This document shows, one piece after another, positions 18,120 through 26,768 of a stretch of DNA of 64,000 nucleotides (its first letter is position 1; every line of letters starts with the position of its first letter). Position numbers and translations under genes: made by a program. Source of the DNA: Clostridiaceae bacterium AM27-36LB (GTDB lineage Bacteria; Bacillota; Clostridia; Lachnospirales; Lachnospiraceae); NCBI GenBank assembly GCA_003480725.1, contig QUJQ01000002.1:316754-380753 (forward strand), in the 5' to 3' direction. The notes under the pieces are model-generated. The model was given only the letters and a program-made list of their open reading frames with translations, searched no databases and was not told where the DNA came from.

Positions 18120-18851
18120 TTACAGATCACATTTGGACAGTGCAGCTTCGTCAGCTACGATCGTTACATCCGGATGCATCTGCAGAATGGATGCCGGAAC
18201 CTGCGGAGTTACCGGTCCGAAAAATGCATTTTTTACAGTCTCAGCCTTATCTTCACCGCTGACAACTATCAGGATCTTCTTTGCCATCATAATGGTCTTG
18301 ATGCCCATGGTATATGCCTGTTTCGGGACATCGTCGATGGATGCAAAGAATCTCTTGTTCGCCTCGATGGTGCGCTCAGTCAGATCTACGCAGTGAGTCT
18401 CAGTCTCAAAAGCCTCGCCCGGCTCATTAAATCCAATATGTCCGTTATGTCCCAGTCCCAGAAGCTGCAGGTCTACACCGCCAGTAGAACGGATCACTTC
18501 TTCATATCGTTTGCACTCTTCATCTGCATCCGGATTCATACCGTTTGGCAGATGGGTTCTCTCTGGATTGATATTGACATAATCAAACAGATTATGATTC
18601 ATAAAATAGAAATAGCTCTGATCATTCTCTCTCGGAAGACCTCTGTACTCGTCCAGATTCACAGTCGTCACATCACCAAAGTCCAGATCTCCTTTTTCAT
18701 ACCATTCGATCAGCTGCTTATAGGTTCCAATCGGAGTAGAACCAGTAGCCAGTCCAAGTACACAATCCGGTTTCATGATCACCTGTGCAGAAATGATGTT
18801 TGCTGCCTTACGGCTCATGTCATTGTAATCTTTTGCTTTGATAATTTTCAT
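18120..18851 (-). CDS. nagB: Glucosamine-6-phosphate deaminase
   Basis: 243 aa. Converts glucosamine-6-phosphate to fructose-6-phosphate and ammonia. Conserved motifs: GLATGSTPIGTY (residues ~34-45), NLDEYRGL (~65-72, catalytic Asp), GLGHNGHIGFNEPG (~132-145, catalytic His). The length matches the short bacillus-type enzyme. SD AAAGGA. Monocistronic under a good promoter. The reading frame continues past the stop for 23 codons (see 18048-18119). Confidence 0.96.
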   Translation of the reverse strand: MKIIKAKDYNDMSRKAANIISAQVIMKPDCVLGLATGSTPIGTYKQLIEWYEKGDLDFGDVTTVNLDEYRGLPRENDQSYFYFMNHNLFDYVNINPERTHLPNGMNPDADEECKRYEEVIRSTGGVDLQLLGLGHNGHIGFNEPGEAFETETHCVDLTERTIEANKRFFASIDDVPKQAYTMGIKTIMMAKKILIVVSGEDKAETVKNAFFGPVTPQVPASILQMHPDVTIVADEAALSKCDL

Positions 18852-18898
18852 GATGTTTTCCTTTCCATCTTATAAGATTCTATCATTTACTAAATTTT

Positions 18899-18927
18899 AT
18901 TGTAAAATCAAAAAAATCTTTTGTCTA
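18899..18927 (-). promoter_or_regulatory. Promoter of nagB
   Basis: Minus strand: -35 TAGACA (18922-18927), 17-bp spacer, -10 TACAAT (18899-18904). No evident NagR-type palindrome was seen. Confidence 0.7.
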
Positions 18928-18965
18928 GGCAGAATCTTACTGTTCCTATGGACAATTTTAACTTC

Positions 18966-19817
18966 TTAAGACAGCAGCTGCAGAAATGCTCCAAGATTCC
19001 CTCTTTTTCCTTTGCTGGCCCGATGGGAAAATAATGCCTGAGGATTACAACAGGTACAAATATCCGTCACCGCAATTCTGTCTTTTGGTACACCCGACTC
19101 CAACAGTACCAGCTCATTGGCCCTCCACAGATTCAGCTGATACTTTCCGTTTTCCTTTCTGTACAAGAGCCTGTTATCTGCCCGTCCTTCAAAAGCACTT
19201 ATGAACTCCTGTGCCACATCCTCGCTGACCTCATAACAATCCTGGCAGATTGATGGTCCGATCGCAGTCCACACATCAGAAGGCCTTGTGCCAAACGCTT
19301 CTTTCATCCGCTGCAGAGTCACTTCGCCCATGCGGTTCACCGTCCCTCTCCAGCCGGAATGAGACAATCCGATGGCACGATGCACCGGATCCACAAAATA
19401 GAGAGGCACGCAGTCTGCATAGAAAGTCGCCAGCACAAGACCAGGTACATTGGTGATAAGCCCATCCACATCCTTATAATCCCGGGGTCTTGTGAAGCCT
19501 TTGCCCCGGTCTTCTTCGGTCACAAGGCGCACATTGGTAGTGTGAGTCTGCAGAGACAATACCAGATCCTTGGGATCAAATCCCACAGCCGCTCCGAACC
19601 GCTGGAAATTCTCCTTCACATTTTCCGGATCATCTCCTCTAGTGGAGCTTAAGTTCATGGTTGCCAGATCTCCTGTACTGCAGCCTCCCAGACGGGTAGA
19701 AAATGCATGGCGCACCAGCCCTGTATTCTCCAGACTGGGGAATACCAGATATGGTACGCCATATTTTTCCTGCAGTTTTAAGGTCTCCGCACTTGTTTTT
19801 CGTTTCAAAAGCATCAT
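18966..19817 (-). CDS. pgeF: Peptidoglycan editing factor PgeF (YfiH/DUF152 family)
   Basis: 283 aa. Family of copper/zinc purine-nucleoside or polyphenol-oxidase-like enzymes; in E. coli PgeF removes wrongly incorporated residues from peptidoglycan precursors. Metal-site motifs: ADCVPLYFVD (near residue 125), SHSGWRGTV (near 143), and CTCCNP near the C-terminus. Start: ATG ATG with GGAG upstream. Last gene of the lepB2-rbgA-lepB-rnhB-yraN-pgeF run. Confidence 0.9.
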   Translation of the reverse strand: MMLLKRKTSAETLKLQEKYGVPYLVFPSLENTGLVRHAFSTRLGGCSTGDLATMNLSSTRGDDPENVKENFQRFGAAVGFDPKDLVLSLQTHTTNVRLVTEEDRGKGFTRPRDYKDVDGLITNVPGLVLATFYADCVPLYFVDPVHRAIGLSHSGWRGTVNRMGEVTLQRMKEAFGTRPSDVWTAIGPSICQDCYEVSEDVAQEFISAFEGRADNRLLYRKENGKYQLNLWRANELVLLESGVPKDRIAVTDICTCCNPQALFSHRASKGKRGNLGAFLQLLS

Positions 19818-19826
19818 GCGCCTCTC

Positions 19827-20195
19827 CTATTCTGCATATTCAAATGCATTTTTTATGTGATAGATCTCTGATCCCAGAATACTGACTACGTCAAACCGAC
19901 AGGGCATATCCTCCGGAATCCGCTTCTGTCTCAGATACCAGCTGGCTGTCTGACAGATCTTCTTCTGCTTATACCAGTTCACTGCCTCTGATGGGTCTCC
20001 TGCTTTTTCACCTGCCCGGTACTTTACCTCGACAAAGACCAGATACCGCCCATCCCTGGCAATCAGATCGATCTCTCCGATTCGACAACGGTAATTTTTT
20101 TCCAGAATCTCAAATCCTTTTCCTGTCAGCCACCGGGCCGCCAGTTCTTCATATTCGGTTCCTGTTTTTCGTTTATTCATCCGATTATCTTTCAT
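19827..20195 (-). CDS. yraN: YraN/UPF0102 family nuclease-like protein
   Basis: 122 aa. The restriction-endonuclease-like fold motif is visible as GEIDLIARDGRYLVFVEVKYR (residues ~41-61), the E-x-D ... E-x-K pattern. Function is not firmly known; it is commonly beside rnhB, as here. Start uncertain: the ATG at 20195 has GAGG almost touching it, and an ATG five codons later lacks a good SD. Confidence 0.88.
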   Translation of the reverse strand: MKDNRMNKRKTGTEYEELAARWLTGKGFEILEKNYRCRIGEIDLIARDGRYLVFVEVKYRAGEKAGDPSEAVNWYKQKKICQTASWYLRQKRIPEDMPCRFDVVSILGSEIYHIKNAFEYAE

Positions 20196-20217
20196 TCCTC
20201 GACTGTGCAGTCACTTT

Positions 20218-20877
20218 CTAGCCACAGATATTGCGGATAAAGGTTCTCCGATGCAGCGGACAGGGGCCATACTCCCGAAGTGCTGCCATATGGGCTGCCG
20301 ATCCGTATCCCTTATTGGAAGCAAATCCATATTGAGGATATGCTTCATCCAATGCGATCATCATATGATCTCTGGTCACTTTTGCCACCACACTGGCTGC
20401 TGCAATGGACTGACTCTTGGCATCTCCTTTGATAATCGGGATCTGTCTCTGAGACAGTCCCGGTATGGTCACAGCATCATTGAGCAGGATCTCCGGCTGA
20501 GGATCCAGTTTTCCGACCGCCTCTCGCATCGCTTCATAGGTCGCCTGCAGAATATTGATCTCATCGATCCGCTCCTGGCTCACAACTCCCAGTCCTACTG
20601 CCACTGCTTTTTCCATGATCTCCTCATAGAGAAGCTCCCTGCGGCGCTCGGTCAGCTTCTTGGAATCATTCAGATACAGGATCTGACAATCCTCTGGAAG
20701 GATCACTGCTCCTGCCACCACCGGACCTGCCAGCGGACCTCTGCCCACTTCATCTATTCCACATACAACTCCCAGTGGACGATACTCTCTCTCATAAACC
20801 AACATCCCCTCCAGGCGTTCCAGTTCTGCCTGCAGCTTCCGCTGTCGTTTTAATTCCTGTTCTTCTTTTTTCGTCAT
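20218..20877 (-). CDS. rnhB: Ribonuclease HII
   Basis: About 219 aa. Cuts RNA in RNA/DNA hybrids and removes single ribonucleotides from DNA. Catalytic residues are visible in GIDEVGRGPLAGPVVAGAV (first Asp-Glu pair), the NDSKKL motif, and the GDAKSQSIAAASVVAKVTRD segment. An N-terminal charged helical stretch (KKEEQELKRQRKLQAELERL) precedes the catalytic domain. The start is the ATG at 20877, which overlaps the lepB stop as TAATG; the frame further upstream lies inside lepB. Confidence 0.95.
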   Translation of the reverse strand: MTKKEEQELKRQRKLQAELERLEGMLVYEREYRPLGVVCGIDEVGRGPLAGPVVAGAVILPEDCQILYLNDSKKLTERRRELLYEEIMEKAVAVGLGVVSQERIDEINILQATYEAMREAVGKLDPQPEILLNDAVTIPGLSQRQIPIIKGDAKSQSIAAASVVAKVTRDHMMIALDEAYPQYGFASNKGYGSAAHMAALREYGPCPLHRRTFIRNICG

Positions 20878-21431
20878 TATTGATGCCTCAATATTCCAAA
20901 CTTGGACAATGGCCAGATTCTGACCCATGCTCTGCCAACCAGTTCACTCTTGTGCAGCACACCGACGCTGGGATCACGGCTGTCCATACTATCATTTCGA
21001 TTATCTCCCATCACAAAATACTCATCCTCTCCCAATGTGATTGGCGTCTCAGCGATTCCTCCGCTCTTGAGCACTTCCCGTCCATAGGATTCGTCAAGCA
21101 CTTGCCCGTTAATATAGATCTTGCCGTCAGTCACCTGAATAGTCTCACCTGGAAGTCCTATGATTCGTTTGATAAAATATGTATTTTCCTCATATTTATA
21201 TGGAAATACAATAATATCAAACCTTTTTGGATCTGAGAACCGATAGGTCAGCTTATCTACGATCAGATTATCTCCATCGCTCAAAGTATTTTCCATGGAA
21301 CTTCCACTCACATAAGTCCTCTGACCCACAAAATGAATGATCAAAAATGTAATTCCAACTACAATTGCAACATACAGAAAAAAGCTTAACACTTCCCGTA
21401 CGATTCCGGTCTTACCTTCCTTACTCCCCAT
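20877..21431 (-). CDS. lepB: Signal peptidase I (active form)
   Basis: About 184 aa, one N-terminal membrane anchor (residues ~14-36). The catalytic Ser is in SGSSMENT (Ser45) and the general-base Lys in FIKRIIGLPGE (Lys88); the later GDNRNDSMDSRDP box is intact. Cleaves signal peptides outside the membrane. The start is the ATG at 21431, with GAGGTG upstream, inside the end of rbgA (11-bp overlap); the longer frame to 21677 would lie wholly in rbgA. Coupled to rnhB by TAATG. Confidence 0.93.
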   Translation of the reverse strand: MGSKEGKTGIVREVLSFFLYVAIVVGITFLIIHFVGQRTYVSGSSMENTLSDGDNLIVDKLTYRFSDPKRFDIIVFPYKYEENTYFIKRIIGLPGETIQVTDGKIYINGQVLDESYGREVLKSGGIAETPITLGEDEYFVMGDNRNDSMDSRDPSVGVLHKSELVGRAWVRIWPLSKFGILRHQ

Positions 21432-22296
21432 GCTGCACCTCTTTTTCCGGCTCCGGGAATTCCAGTGTGATCTGTCCCAGACGACCACTCCGAAAATCAT
21501 CCAGCAGAAGTCCTGCTGCTCTGGCAGTATCTGCCTCACCGCCTTTTGCCAGGCATCCACGTTCCTTTGCCACCAGTGCCAGGATTTCTTCCTTGCGGCG
21601 TCCCTCTTCCGGGACAATATGATATCTCTCTTCCATGGCCTTCGGGAAATTTTTTTCCAGAAATTCTCCCAATTCACATGCCAGCTCTTCCAGATTCAGG
21701 ATCTCATCATTGACAGATCCCAGCATGGCAAGACGCAGTCCCACCTGCTGATCATCGAATTTTGGCCACAAAATTCCCGGTGTATCCAGAAGCTCCACCT
21801 GCTTGTTGAGGCGAATCCACTGAGCACCTTTGGTCACCCCCGGACGGTTACCAGTCTTGGCACAGGCACGACCAGCAAAGCTATTGATAAATGTGGATTT
21901 TCCCACATTCGGAATACCAACTACCATAGCACGGACCGGGCGGTTGATGATTCCTCGCCGTCTGTCACGCTCCGTCTTTTCTTTACAGGCTTCCTGGATC
22001 ACAGCCTGTACTTCCTTCATGCCGCCTCTGGCTCTGGAATCCAGCTTCACCACGAAGAACCCCTGTGCTTTAAAAGCTGCTGCCCAGGCATCGTTCCAAC
22101 GCTCGCTGGCAAGATCCGACTTGTTGAGCAGAATCAATCTTGCTTTTCCTTTTGCCAGATCATCAATGTCCGGATTACGGCTGGACATAGGTGCTCTGGC
22201 ATCCACCAGTTCGATAACCAGATCGATCAGTTTTATATTTTCCTGCATCATCCGGCGTGCTTTTGTCATATGTCCCGGATACCACTGAATATTCAT
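21421..22296 (-). CDS. rbgA: Ribosome biogenesis GTPase RbgA (YlqF)
   Basis: 291 aa. Circularly permuted GTPase: the G4 motif LLNKSD (near residue 57) comes first, then G1 GIPNVGKSTFIN (near 125) and G3 LDTPG (near 172). The C-terminal region is the RbgA RNA-binding domain. It acts in late 50S assembly. SD AAGGAG. Lies between the two signal peptidase genes; the order rplS-lepB-rbgA-rnhB is frequent in Firmicutes. Confidence 0.95.
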   Translation of the reverse strand: MNIQWYPGHMTKARRMMQENIKLIDLVIELVDARAPMSSRNPDIDDLAKGKARLILLNKSDLASERWNDAWAAAFKAQGFFVVKLDSRARGGMKEVQAVIQEACKEKTERDRRRGIINRPVRAMVVGIPNVGKSTFINSFAGRACAKTGNRPGVTKGAQWIRLNKQVELLDTPGILWPKFDDQQVGLRLAMLGSVNDEILNLEELACELGEFLEKNFPKAMEERYHIVPEEGRRKEEILALVAKERGCLAKGGEADTARAAGLLLDDFRSGRLGQITLEFPEPEKEVQHGE

Positions 22297-22311
22297 CTAT
22301 ACGCTCCTTAT

Positions 22312-22905
22312 CTATTTGACAGATGTCACAAACCCAAAATTATCCCATGGATAAGCGACAAACCATGCTTTCCCATATATATCACTTTTCTTCACATTTC
22401 CAATATCTGCGCTTCGGCTGTCCTCACTCACATTACGGTTGTCCCCAAGCACAAAATATTCATCAGAGCCTACCTTCAGCTCTTCTTCCGCCAGACCAGC
22501 ATAATCCATCTGCTCATTGCCGATCCCCGTCTCATACAAATCTCCATTCACATAGACAAATCCATCCTTCACCTGAATCTTGTCTCCAGGCACACCGATT
22601 ACCCGGCGCATGTAGTAATGGGCATTCTTGTTGCCATTTGGCTTGAATACGATCACATCGCCCCGTTTTGGTGTGGTCATGGCATAACTGAACCGATTGA
22701 CCAGCACACTATTACCACTGTTGATGGACGGCTCCATGGCCTGGCCTACACAGGTCAGTCTGGACATAAAATAAAAAACAAGAACGCATCCAATGGCAAA
22801 TGCCAGAATACATTCTCCCGCCCAGAACAATCCTGCCTGTATGGCAGACGTCTCGATTCGTTTTCTTCTTCTGGTAAAACTCAATCCCTTTCTGCGTCCT
22901 AACAC
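22312..22905 (-). CDS. Signal peptidase I homologue lacking catalytic Ser and Lys
   Basis: About 197 aa from GTG 22905, which has AGGAGGAG just upstream (the longer frame from 22920 contains that SD). It has an N-terminal basic stretch and a membrane helix, then the full S26 fold. In box B the catalytic Ser is Ala (VGQAMEPSI, Ala56, GCC at 22738-22740). In box D the Lys is Arg (YYMRRVIGVPGD, Arg100, CGC at 22606-22608). The structural box GDNRNVSEDSR is kept and the frame is intact, so this is a conserved pseudoenzyme rather than a decayed gene. The intact LepB is encoded two genes downstream (20877-21431). S. aureus SpsA beside SpsB is a known parallel. It may bind a substrate or partner the active enzyme. 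Confidence 0.88.
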   Translation of the reverse strand: MLGRRKGLSFTRRRKRIETSAIQAGLFWAGECILAFAIGCVLVFYFMSRLTCVGQAMEPSINSGNSVLVNRFSYAMTTPKRGDVIVFKPNGNKNAHYYMRRVIGVPGDKIQVKDGFVYVNGDLYETGIGNEQMDYAGLAEEELKVGSDEYFVLGDNRNVSEDSRSADIGNVKKSDIYGKAWFVAYPWDNFGFVTSVK

Positions 22906-22928
22906 AAGTCTCCTCCTCACTTATCAGT

Positions 22929-22963
22929 GAAAAAAAGGGACATTATACTTTCGTACATGTCCC
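22929..22963 (-). terminator. Terminator after rplS
   Basis: Stem GGGACAT / ATGTCCC with a loop containing TATAAT, followed by seven T on the minus strand. Confidence 0.85.
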
Positions 22964-22976
22964 TCTCCATTCAGAA

Positions 22977-23324
22977 TTATTTTACAAGCTCTTTTACCTT
23001 TGCAGCTTTTCCTACGCGGTCTCTTAAGTAGTTCAGCTTTGCACGTCTTACTTTACCATGACGAACTACCTCGATCTTATCTACGTTCGGGGAGTGCAGC
23101 GGCCAGGTCTTCTCAACGCCGATTCCGTTGGAATTCTTTCTAACGGTGAAGGTCTCACGGTTGCTTCCACCCTGTTTCTTCAGAACAGTTCCTTCGAATA
23201 CCTGAATTCTTTCACGGTTTCCCTCTTTGATCTTAGCGTATACCTTAACAGTATCTCCTACGCAAAACTCCGGTGCCTCTGCTTTTAACTGAGCAGCTTC
23301 AATGTTTTTAATAATCTCGTTCAT
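22977..23324 (-). CDS. rplS: 50S ribosomal protein L19
   Basis: 115 aa. Typical L19 motifs: [25 protein letters not shown] and [26 protein letters not shown]. The start is the ATG at 23324 (MNEIIKNIE), with AAGGAGG eight bases upstream; the longer frame is not SD-led. It has its own promoter and a ~75-nt leader, and is followed by a strong terminator. Confidence 0.97.
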   Translation of the reverse strand: MNEIIKNIEAAQLKAEAPEFCVGDTVKVYAKIKEGNRERIQVFEGTVLKKQGGSNRETFTVRKNSNGIGVEKTWPLHSPNVDKIEVVRHGKVRRAKLNYLRDRVGKAAKVKELVK

Positions 23325-23405
23325 TGTGTTCCTCCTTATATGCTTCGATGTTCTTAATGCCACTATGGCAGCAGAGGACCATCTCCTTTTCTCACAACGT
23401 GTTTC

Positions 23406-23434
23406 ATTCTATCATAAGTTGCCTAGGTTTGCAA
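23406..23434 (-). promoter_or_regulatory. Promoter of rplS
   Basis: Minus strand: -35 TTGCAA (23429-23434), 17-bp spacer, -10 TAGAAT (23406-23411). The ~75-nt leader contains a TGCCATAGTGGCA hairpin (near 23361-23373), so an autoregulatory L19 leader of the type described in Bacilli is possible. Confidence 0.65.
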
Positions 23435-23449
23435 CAATAAAATTGAAAA

Positions 23450-24193
23450 TTATTCGAATTTGTCATGTTCTTCCAGCATCCGCAGGAATTTCAGATCTGT
23501 CTTGCTCAGATTGGCATCCTCCAGAAGATCCGGCCTCCGCTGTCTGGTCCGAAGCAGAGACTGTTCTCTTCTCCATTTTTCCACATTGGCATGATGTCCG
23601 GACATAAGGATCGGAGGCACCGCCTTGCCCCTCCATACTTCCGGACGGCTGTACTGCGGATATTCCAGCAGATTATCATGGAAAGAATCAAATTCTGCCG
23701 AATCTTCATTGTGAAGCACACCTCCCACCAGACGGGATACTGCATCCATAATGACAAGTGCCGGAAGCTCACCGCCTGTGAGCACATAGTCTCCAATAGA
23801 CACTTCTTCATCCACGATTTCTTCCAGCACGCGCTCATCAATTCCTTCATAATGACCGCACAGGAAGAGCAGATCCTCTTCTTCTGCCAGTTCCTGCGCC
23901 ATAGTCTGGTCAAAGACCCGACCCTGAGGACTCATATAGAGTACCTTCGGCTTACGCCCAAGCTTCTCTACTACAGACTCCCATGCCAGATACACTGGTT
24001 CCGCCTGCATGACCATACCGGCTCCGCCGCCGTATGGATAATCATCCACCCGGTTATGCTTATTCACTGAAAAATCCCGGATATTCACAGTCTCCAGGCT
24101 CAACAGCCCTTTCTCCACCGCACGTCCGGTAATACTTGTCTCAAATCCGTCCCGGATCATCTCCGGAAACAGTGTCAGTACATGAAAATTCAT
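23450..24193 (-). CDS. trmD: tRNA (guanine37-N1)-methyltransferase
   Basis: 247 aa. SPOUT-class enzyme making m1G37. Knot motifs: YMSPQGRVFDQ, LCGHYEGIDERV, and SIGDYVLTGGELPALVIMDAVSRL. The ATG at 24193 overlaps the rimM stop (TGATG); the frame also has a TTG one codon earlier. Order rimM-trmD-rplS is standard. Confidence 0.97.
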   Translation of the reverse strand: MNFHVLTLFPEMIRDGFETSITGRAVEKGLLSLETVNIRDFSVNKHNRVDDYPYGGGAGMVMQAEPVYLAWESVVEKLGRKPKVLYMSPQGRVFDQTMAQELAEEEDLLFLCGHYEGIDERVLEEIVDEEVSIGDYVLTGGELPALVIMDAVSRLVGGVLHNEDSAEFDSFHDNLLEYPQYSRPEVWRGKAVPPILMSGHHANVEKWRREQSLLRTRQRRPDLLEDANLSKTDLKFLRMLEEHDKFE

Positions 24194-24702
24194 CAATCCA
24201 GCAGTCCTTCCATCACATGTACGGTCATCCGTTTTTCGTCCACATTTACATCCAGAATACAGTCTCTGATCGCAGGAAGCAGGATCTCCTTTCCTTCCGG
24301 TGTCTTCACTGCATAGACATCATTGGCACCAGTCTCGATCACATCGGTCAGCGTTCCAAGAACCTTGCCTTCATCTGTCACCACTTCCATGTCGATAAGG
24401 TCCGCAATAAAATTTTCGTTTTCTCCAAGCTCCACTGCATGTTCTCTGTCCACCAGCAGATCTTTTTTCAGATATTTCTCGATATCGTTAATATTATCAT
24501 ATCCTTTGAACTTCAGGATCACCTGGTTCTTGAAGAATTTCACGCCTTCGATCTCAAGAATCTTGTGTTCCCTTCCTGTATCCAGGATTACTTCATCAAG
24601 ATCCAGAAAACGTTCCGGATCATCGGTCGTGGGATATACTTTTACTTCTCCGCGGATTCCATGGGTACTGGAAATCACACCTACTCTTAAAAACTGTTCC
24701 AT
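24193..24702 (-). CDS. rimM: Ribosome maturation factor RimM
   Basis: About 169 aa. The N-terminal beta-barrel begins [27 protein letters not shown]. The C-terminal PRC-barrel contains [20 protein letters not shown] and EILLPAI. Assists 30S head assembly. The start chosen is ATG 24702 (MEQFLRVG), with AAGGA at good spacing; another ATG three codons upstream sits on the SD itself. Followed by trmD with a 1-nt overlap. Confidence 0.94.
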   Translation of the reverse strand: MEQFLRVGVISSTHGIRGEVKVYPTTDDPERFLDLDEVILDTGREHKILEIEGVKFFKNQVILKFKGYDNINDIEKYLKKDLLVDREHAVELGENENFIADLIDMEVVTDEGKVLGTLTDVIETGANDVYAVKTPEGKEILLPAIRDCILDVNVDEKRMTVHVMEGLLD

Positions 24703-24804
24703 GTTTTCCATCCTTCTATTGACAACAACAGCCCGAAGCTCCGGGTGGCATTCCTTACGGTTCTCCATCCGGGTGCTCCGGGCTGCACCCTTTTGTGTAT
24801 CGTC

Positions 24805-25035
24805 TTACTGTACGATCTCAACAATCACTTTTTTGTCATCCCTTGACGCTGCAGCTTTTACAACCGAGCGGATGGCTTTTGCAATACGGCCCTGTTTGCC
24901 GATTACCTTCCCCATGTCTGTGGGTGACACACGAAGCTCAACAACCATTGCATTATCTTTTTCAGTCTCTGTAACGGTCACTTCCTCCGGATGATCCACA
25001 AGTGCTTTTGCGATCACTTCCACTAATTCCTTCAT
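24805..25035 (-). CDS. khpA: KH-domain RNA-binding protein KhpA (YlqC)
   Basis: 76 aa, a single KH domain with the GxxG loop in MGKVIGKQGRIAKAIRSVVKA. Partner of KhpB in global RNA binding and cell-elongation control in other Firmicutes. GGAGG SD. Lies between rpsP and rimM as usual. Confidence 0.93.
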   Translation of the reverse strand: MKELVEVIAKALVDHPEEVTVTETEKDNAMVVELRVSPTDMGKVIGKQGRIAKAIRSVVKAAASRDDKKVIVEIVQ

Positions 25036-25070
25036 CCTTCCACCTCCAAGGGGCTTTACCGAGAAAGCTC

Positions 25071-25316
25071 TTATTTGGTAATTCCTGCCAGTTTGAACAG
25101 TTTACCAACCATCTCAGTCGGCTGAGCGCCGTTAGCAAGCCACTTTTTAGCTGCTTCTTCGTTGATGTTGAAAGTACTCGGATCAGTGCTCGGATCATAA
25201 GTTCCAATCTCATCGATGAATCTTCCGTCACGCGGAGATCTGGAATCTGCTACGATTACTCTGTAAAAAGGAGCCTTTTTCTGTCCCATTCTTCTTAATC
25301 TGATTTTTACTGCCAT
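25071..25316 (-). CDS. rpsP: 30S ribosomal protein S16
   Basis: 81 aa: [19 protein letters not shown] then [18 protein letters not shown] are diagnostic. Start ATG 25316 with GGAGG eight bases upstream; an upstream in-frame start is not SD-led. Follows ffh after an 87-bp gap. Confidence 0.97.
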   Translation of the reverse strand: MAVKIRLRRMGQKKAPFYRVIVADSRSPRDGRFIDEIGTYDPSTDPSTFNINEEAAKKWLANGAQPTEMVGKLFKLAGITK

Positions 25317-25403
25317 TGTTGTTTCCTCCATTAAAATAAATGTTTTTTCTTGTTTTCTATGTTGTAAACGGAATACCGTCGGTGATGGCTTTACACCCCT
25401 GCC

Positions 25404-26768
25404 TTAAAATGGCAGCTTCCCGAACATTCCTTTTTTACCAAATCTTCCTTTGCCTTTGCCGCCCATCATACCTGACATCTGCTTCATCATCTTACGGCTC
25501 TGTTCAAACTGCTTCACCAGACGATTCACCTCGCTGATGTCCACACCTGCGCCATTGGCAATTCTTCTCTTTCTGGATGGATTGAGCACATCCGGATTCT
25601 GACGCTCCTTCACTGTCATGGACAGGATGATTGCTTCGATCCGTGCCATCTTCTTCTCATCCACAGCATCTTCCAGCTGCTTCATCTGATTGCCGCCCAT
25701 ACCCGGCATCATACTTAAAAGAGCACCGATACCACCCATCTTCTTCATCTGATGCATGCTCTCCAGATAATCCTCGAAGTCGAACTGATTCTTCTTCATC
25801 TTCTGGACCATCTTCATAGATGCTTCTTCATCAATGGACTCCTGTGCCTTCTCGATCATGGTCAGAATATCACCCATGCCAAGGATTCTGGATGCCATAC
25901 GATCCGGATAAAACTGCTCCAGATCTGACAGCTTCTCACCCATACCTACATAGAGAATCGGCTTTCCGGTCACTGCACGGATAGAAAGTGCCGCACCGCC
26001 TCGGGTGTCACCATCCAGCTTCGTCAGGATCACGCCGTCGATGCCTACTTTCTCTGAGAAGGTTGTTGCCACATTGACTGCATCCTGTCCGGTCATGGAA
26101 TCTACTACCAGAATGCTGTAATCCACATGTACATTCGCCTTGATGTCCTGAAGCTCTTCCATCATAGCCTCATCAATATGAAGCCGTCCGGCCGTATCCA
26201 GGATCACCACGCTCATGCCCTGCTTCTTCGCATGCTCCATTGCCGCTTTCGCAATGTCCACCGGCTTATGCTGGTCTCCCATGGAAAATACTTCCACACC
26301 CTGCTTCTCACCATTTACCTGTAACTGCTTGATCGCAGCAGGACGATATACATCGCAGGCGGTCAGAAGAACCTTCCGGCCTTTGATCTTGAACTTTCCG
26401 GCAAGCTTTGCAGCTGTTGTCGTCTTACCAGCTCCCTGAAGACCTGTCATCATGATCACTGTGATCTCATTGGAAGGACGAAGTTTGATCTCCGTGGTCT
26501 CGCTGCCCATCAGATTGACCATCTCTTCGTTCACGATCTTGATCACCATCTGTCCCGGAGTCAGGCTCTCCATCACATCTGTACCCACAGCTCTCGCTTC
26601 TACAGCCTTGATAAACTGTTTTACGACTTTGAAGCTGACGTCTGCTTCCAGAAGTGCAAGCTTCACTTCCTTCAAAGCTGCCTTTACATCTGCCTCTGTC
26701 AGTCTTCCTTTGCCGCGCAGATTCTTAAATACATTCTGCAATTTTTCCGATAAGCTGTCAAATGCCAT
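25404..26768 (-). CDS. ffh: Signal recognition particle protein Ffh
   Basis: 454 aa. N domain, then GTPase G domain (GLQGAGKTTTAAKLAG near residue 108, DTAGRLHID near 190, TKLDGDTRGGAA near 248), then the Met-rich M domain (residues ~330-454) that binds 4.5S RNA and signal sequences. It starts directly after the ylxM stop (TAG ATG). ylxM-ffh is a conserved pair. Confidence 0.98.
   Translation of the reverse strand: MAFDSLSEKLQNVFKNLRGKGRLTEADVKAALKEVKLALLEADVSFKVVKQFIKAVEARAVGTDVMESLTPGQMVIKIVNEEMVNLMGSETTEIKLRPSNEITVIMMTGLQGAGKTTTAAKLAGKFKIKGRKVLLTACDVYRPAAIKQLQVNGEKQGVEVFSMGDQHKPVDIAKAAMEHAKKQGMSVVILDTAGRLHIDEAMMEELQDIKANVHVDYSILVVDSMTGQDAVNVATTFSEKVGIDGVILTKLDGDTRGGAALSIRAVTGKPILYVGMGEKLSDLEQFYPDRMASRILGMGDILTMIEKAQESIDEEASMKMVQKMKKNQFDFEDYLESMHQMKKMGGIGALLSMMPGMGGNQMKQLEDAVDEKKMARIEAIILSMTVKERQNPDVLNPSRKRRIANGAGVDISEVNRLVKQFEQSRKMMKQMSGMMGGKGKGRFGKKGMFGKLPF

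Noticed and set aside
20877..21677. Longer 266-aa form of the active signal peptidase
   Set aside because: The first 82 codons lie entirely inside rbgA and read as non-coding; the ATG at 21431 has an SD and a proper membrane anchor.
21337..22902. 521-aa open frame on the plus strand across rbgA and both signal peptidase genes
   Set aside because: Antisense to three clearly identified genes, rich in Cys/His/Ile as expected from reversed codons, no SD, no recognisable domain.
22929..22963. TATAAT in the loop of the rplS terminator as promoter for the signal peptidase homologue gene
   Set aside because: No acceptable -35 at 16-18 bp upstream; left as a possibility only.
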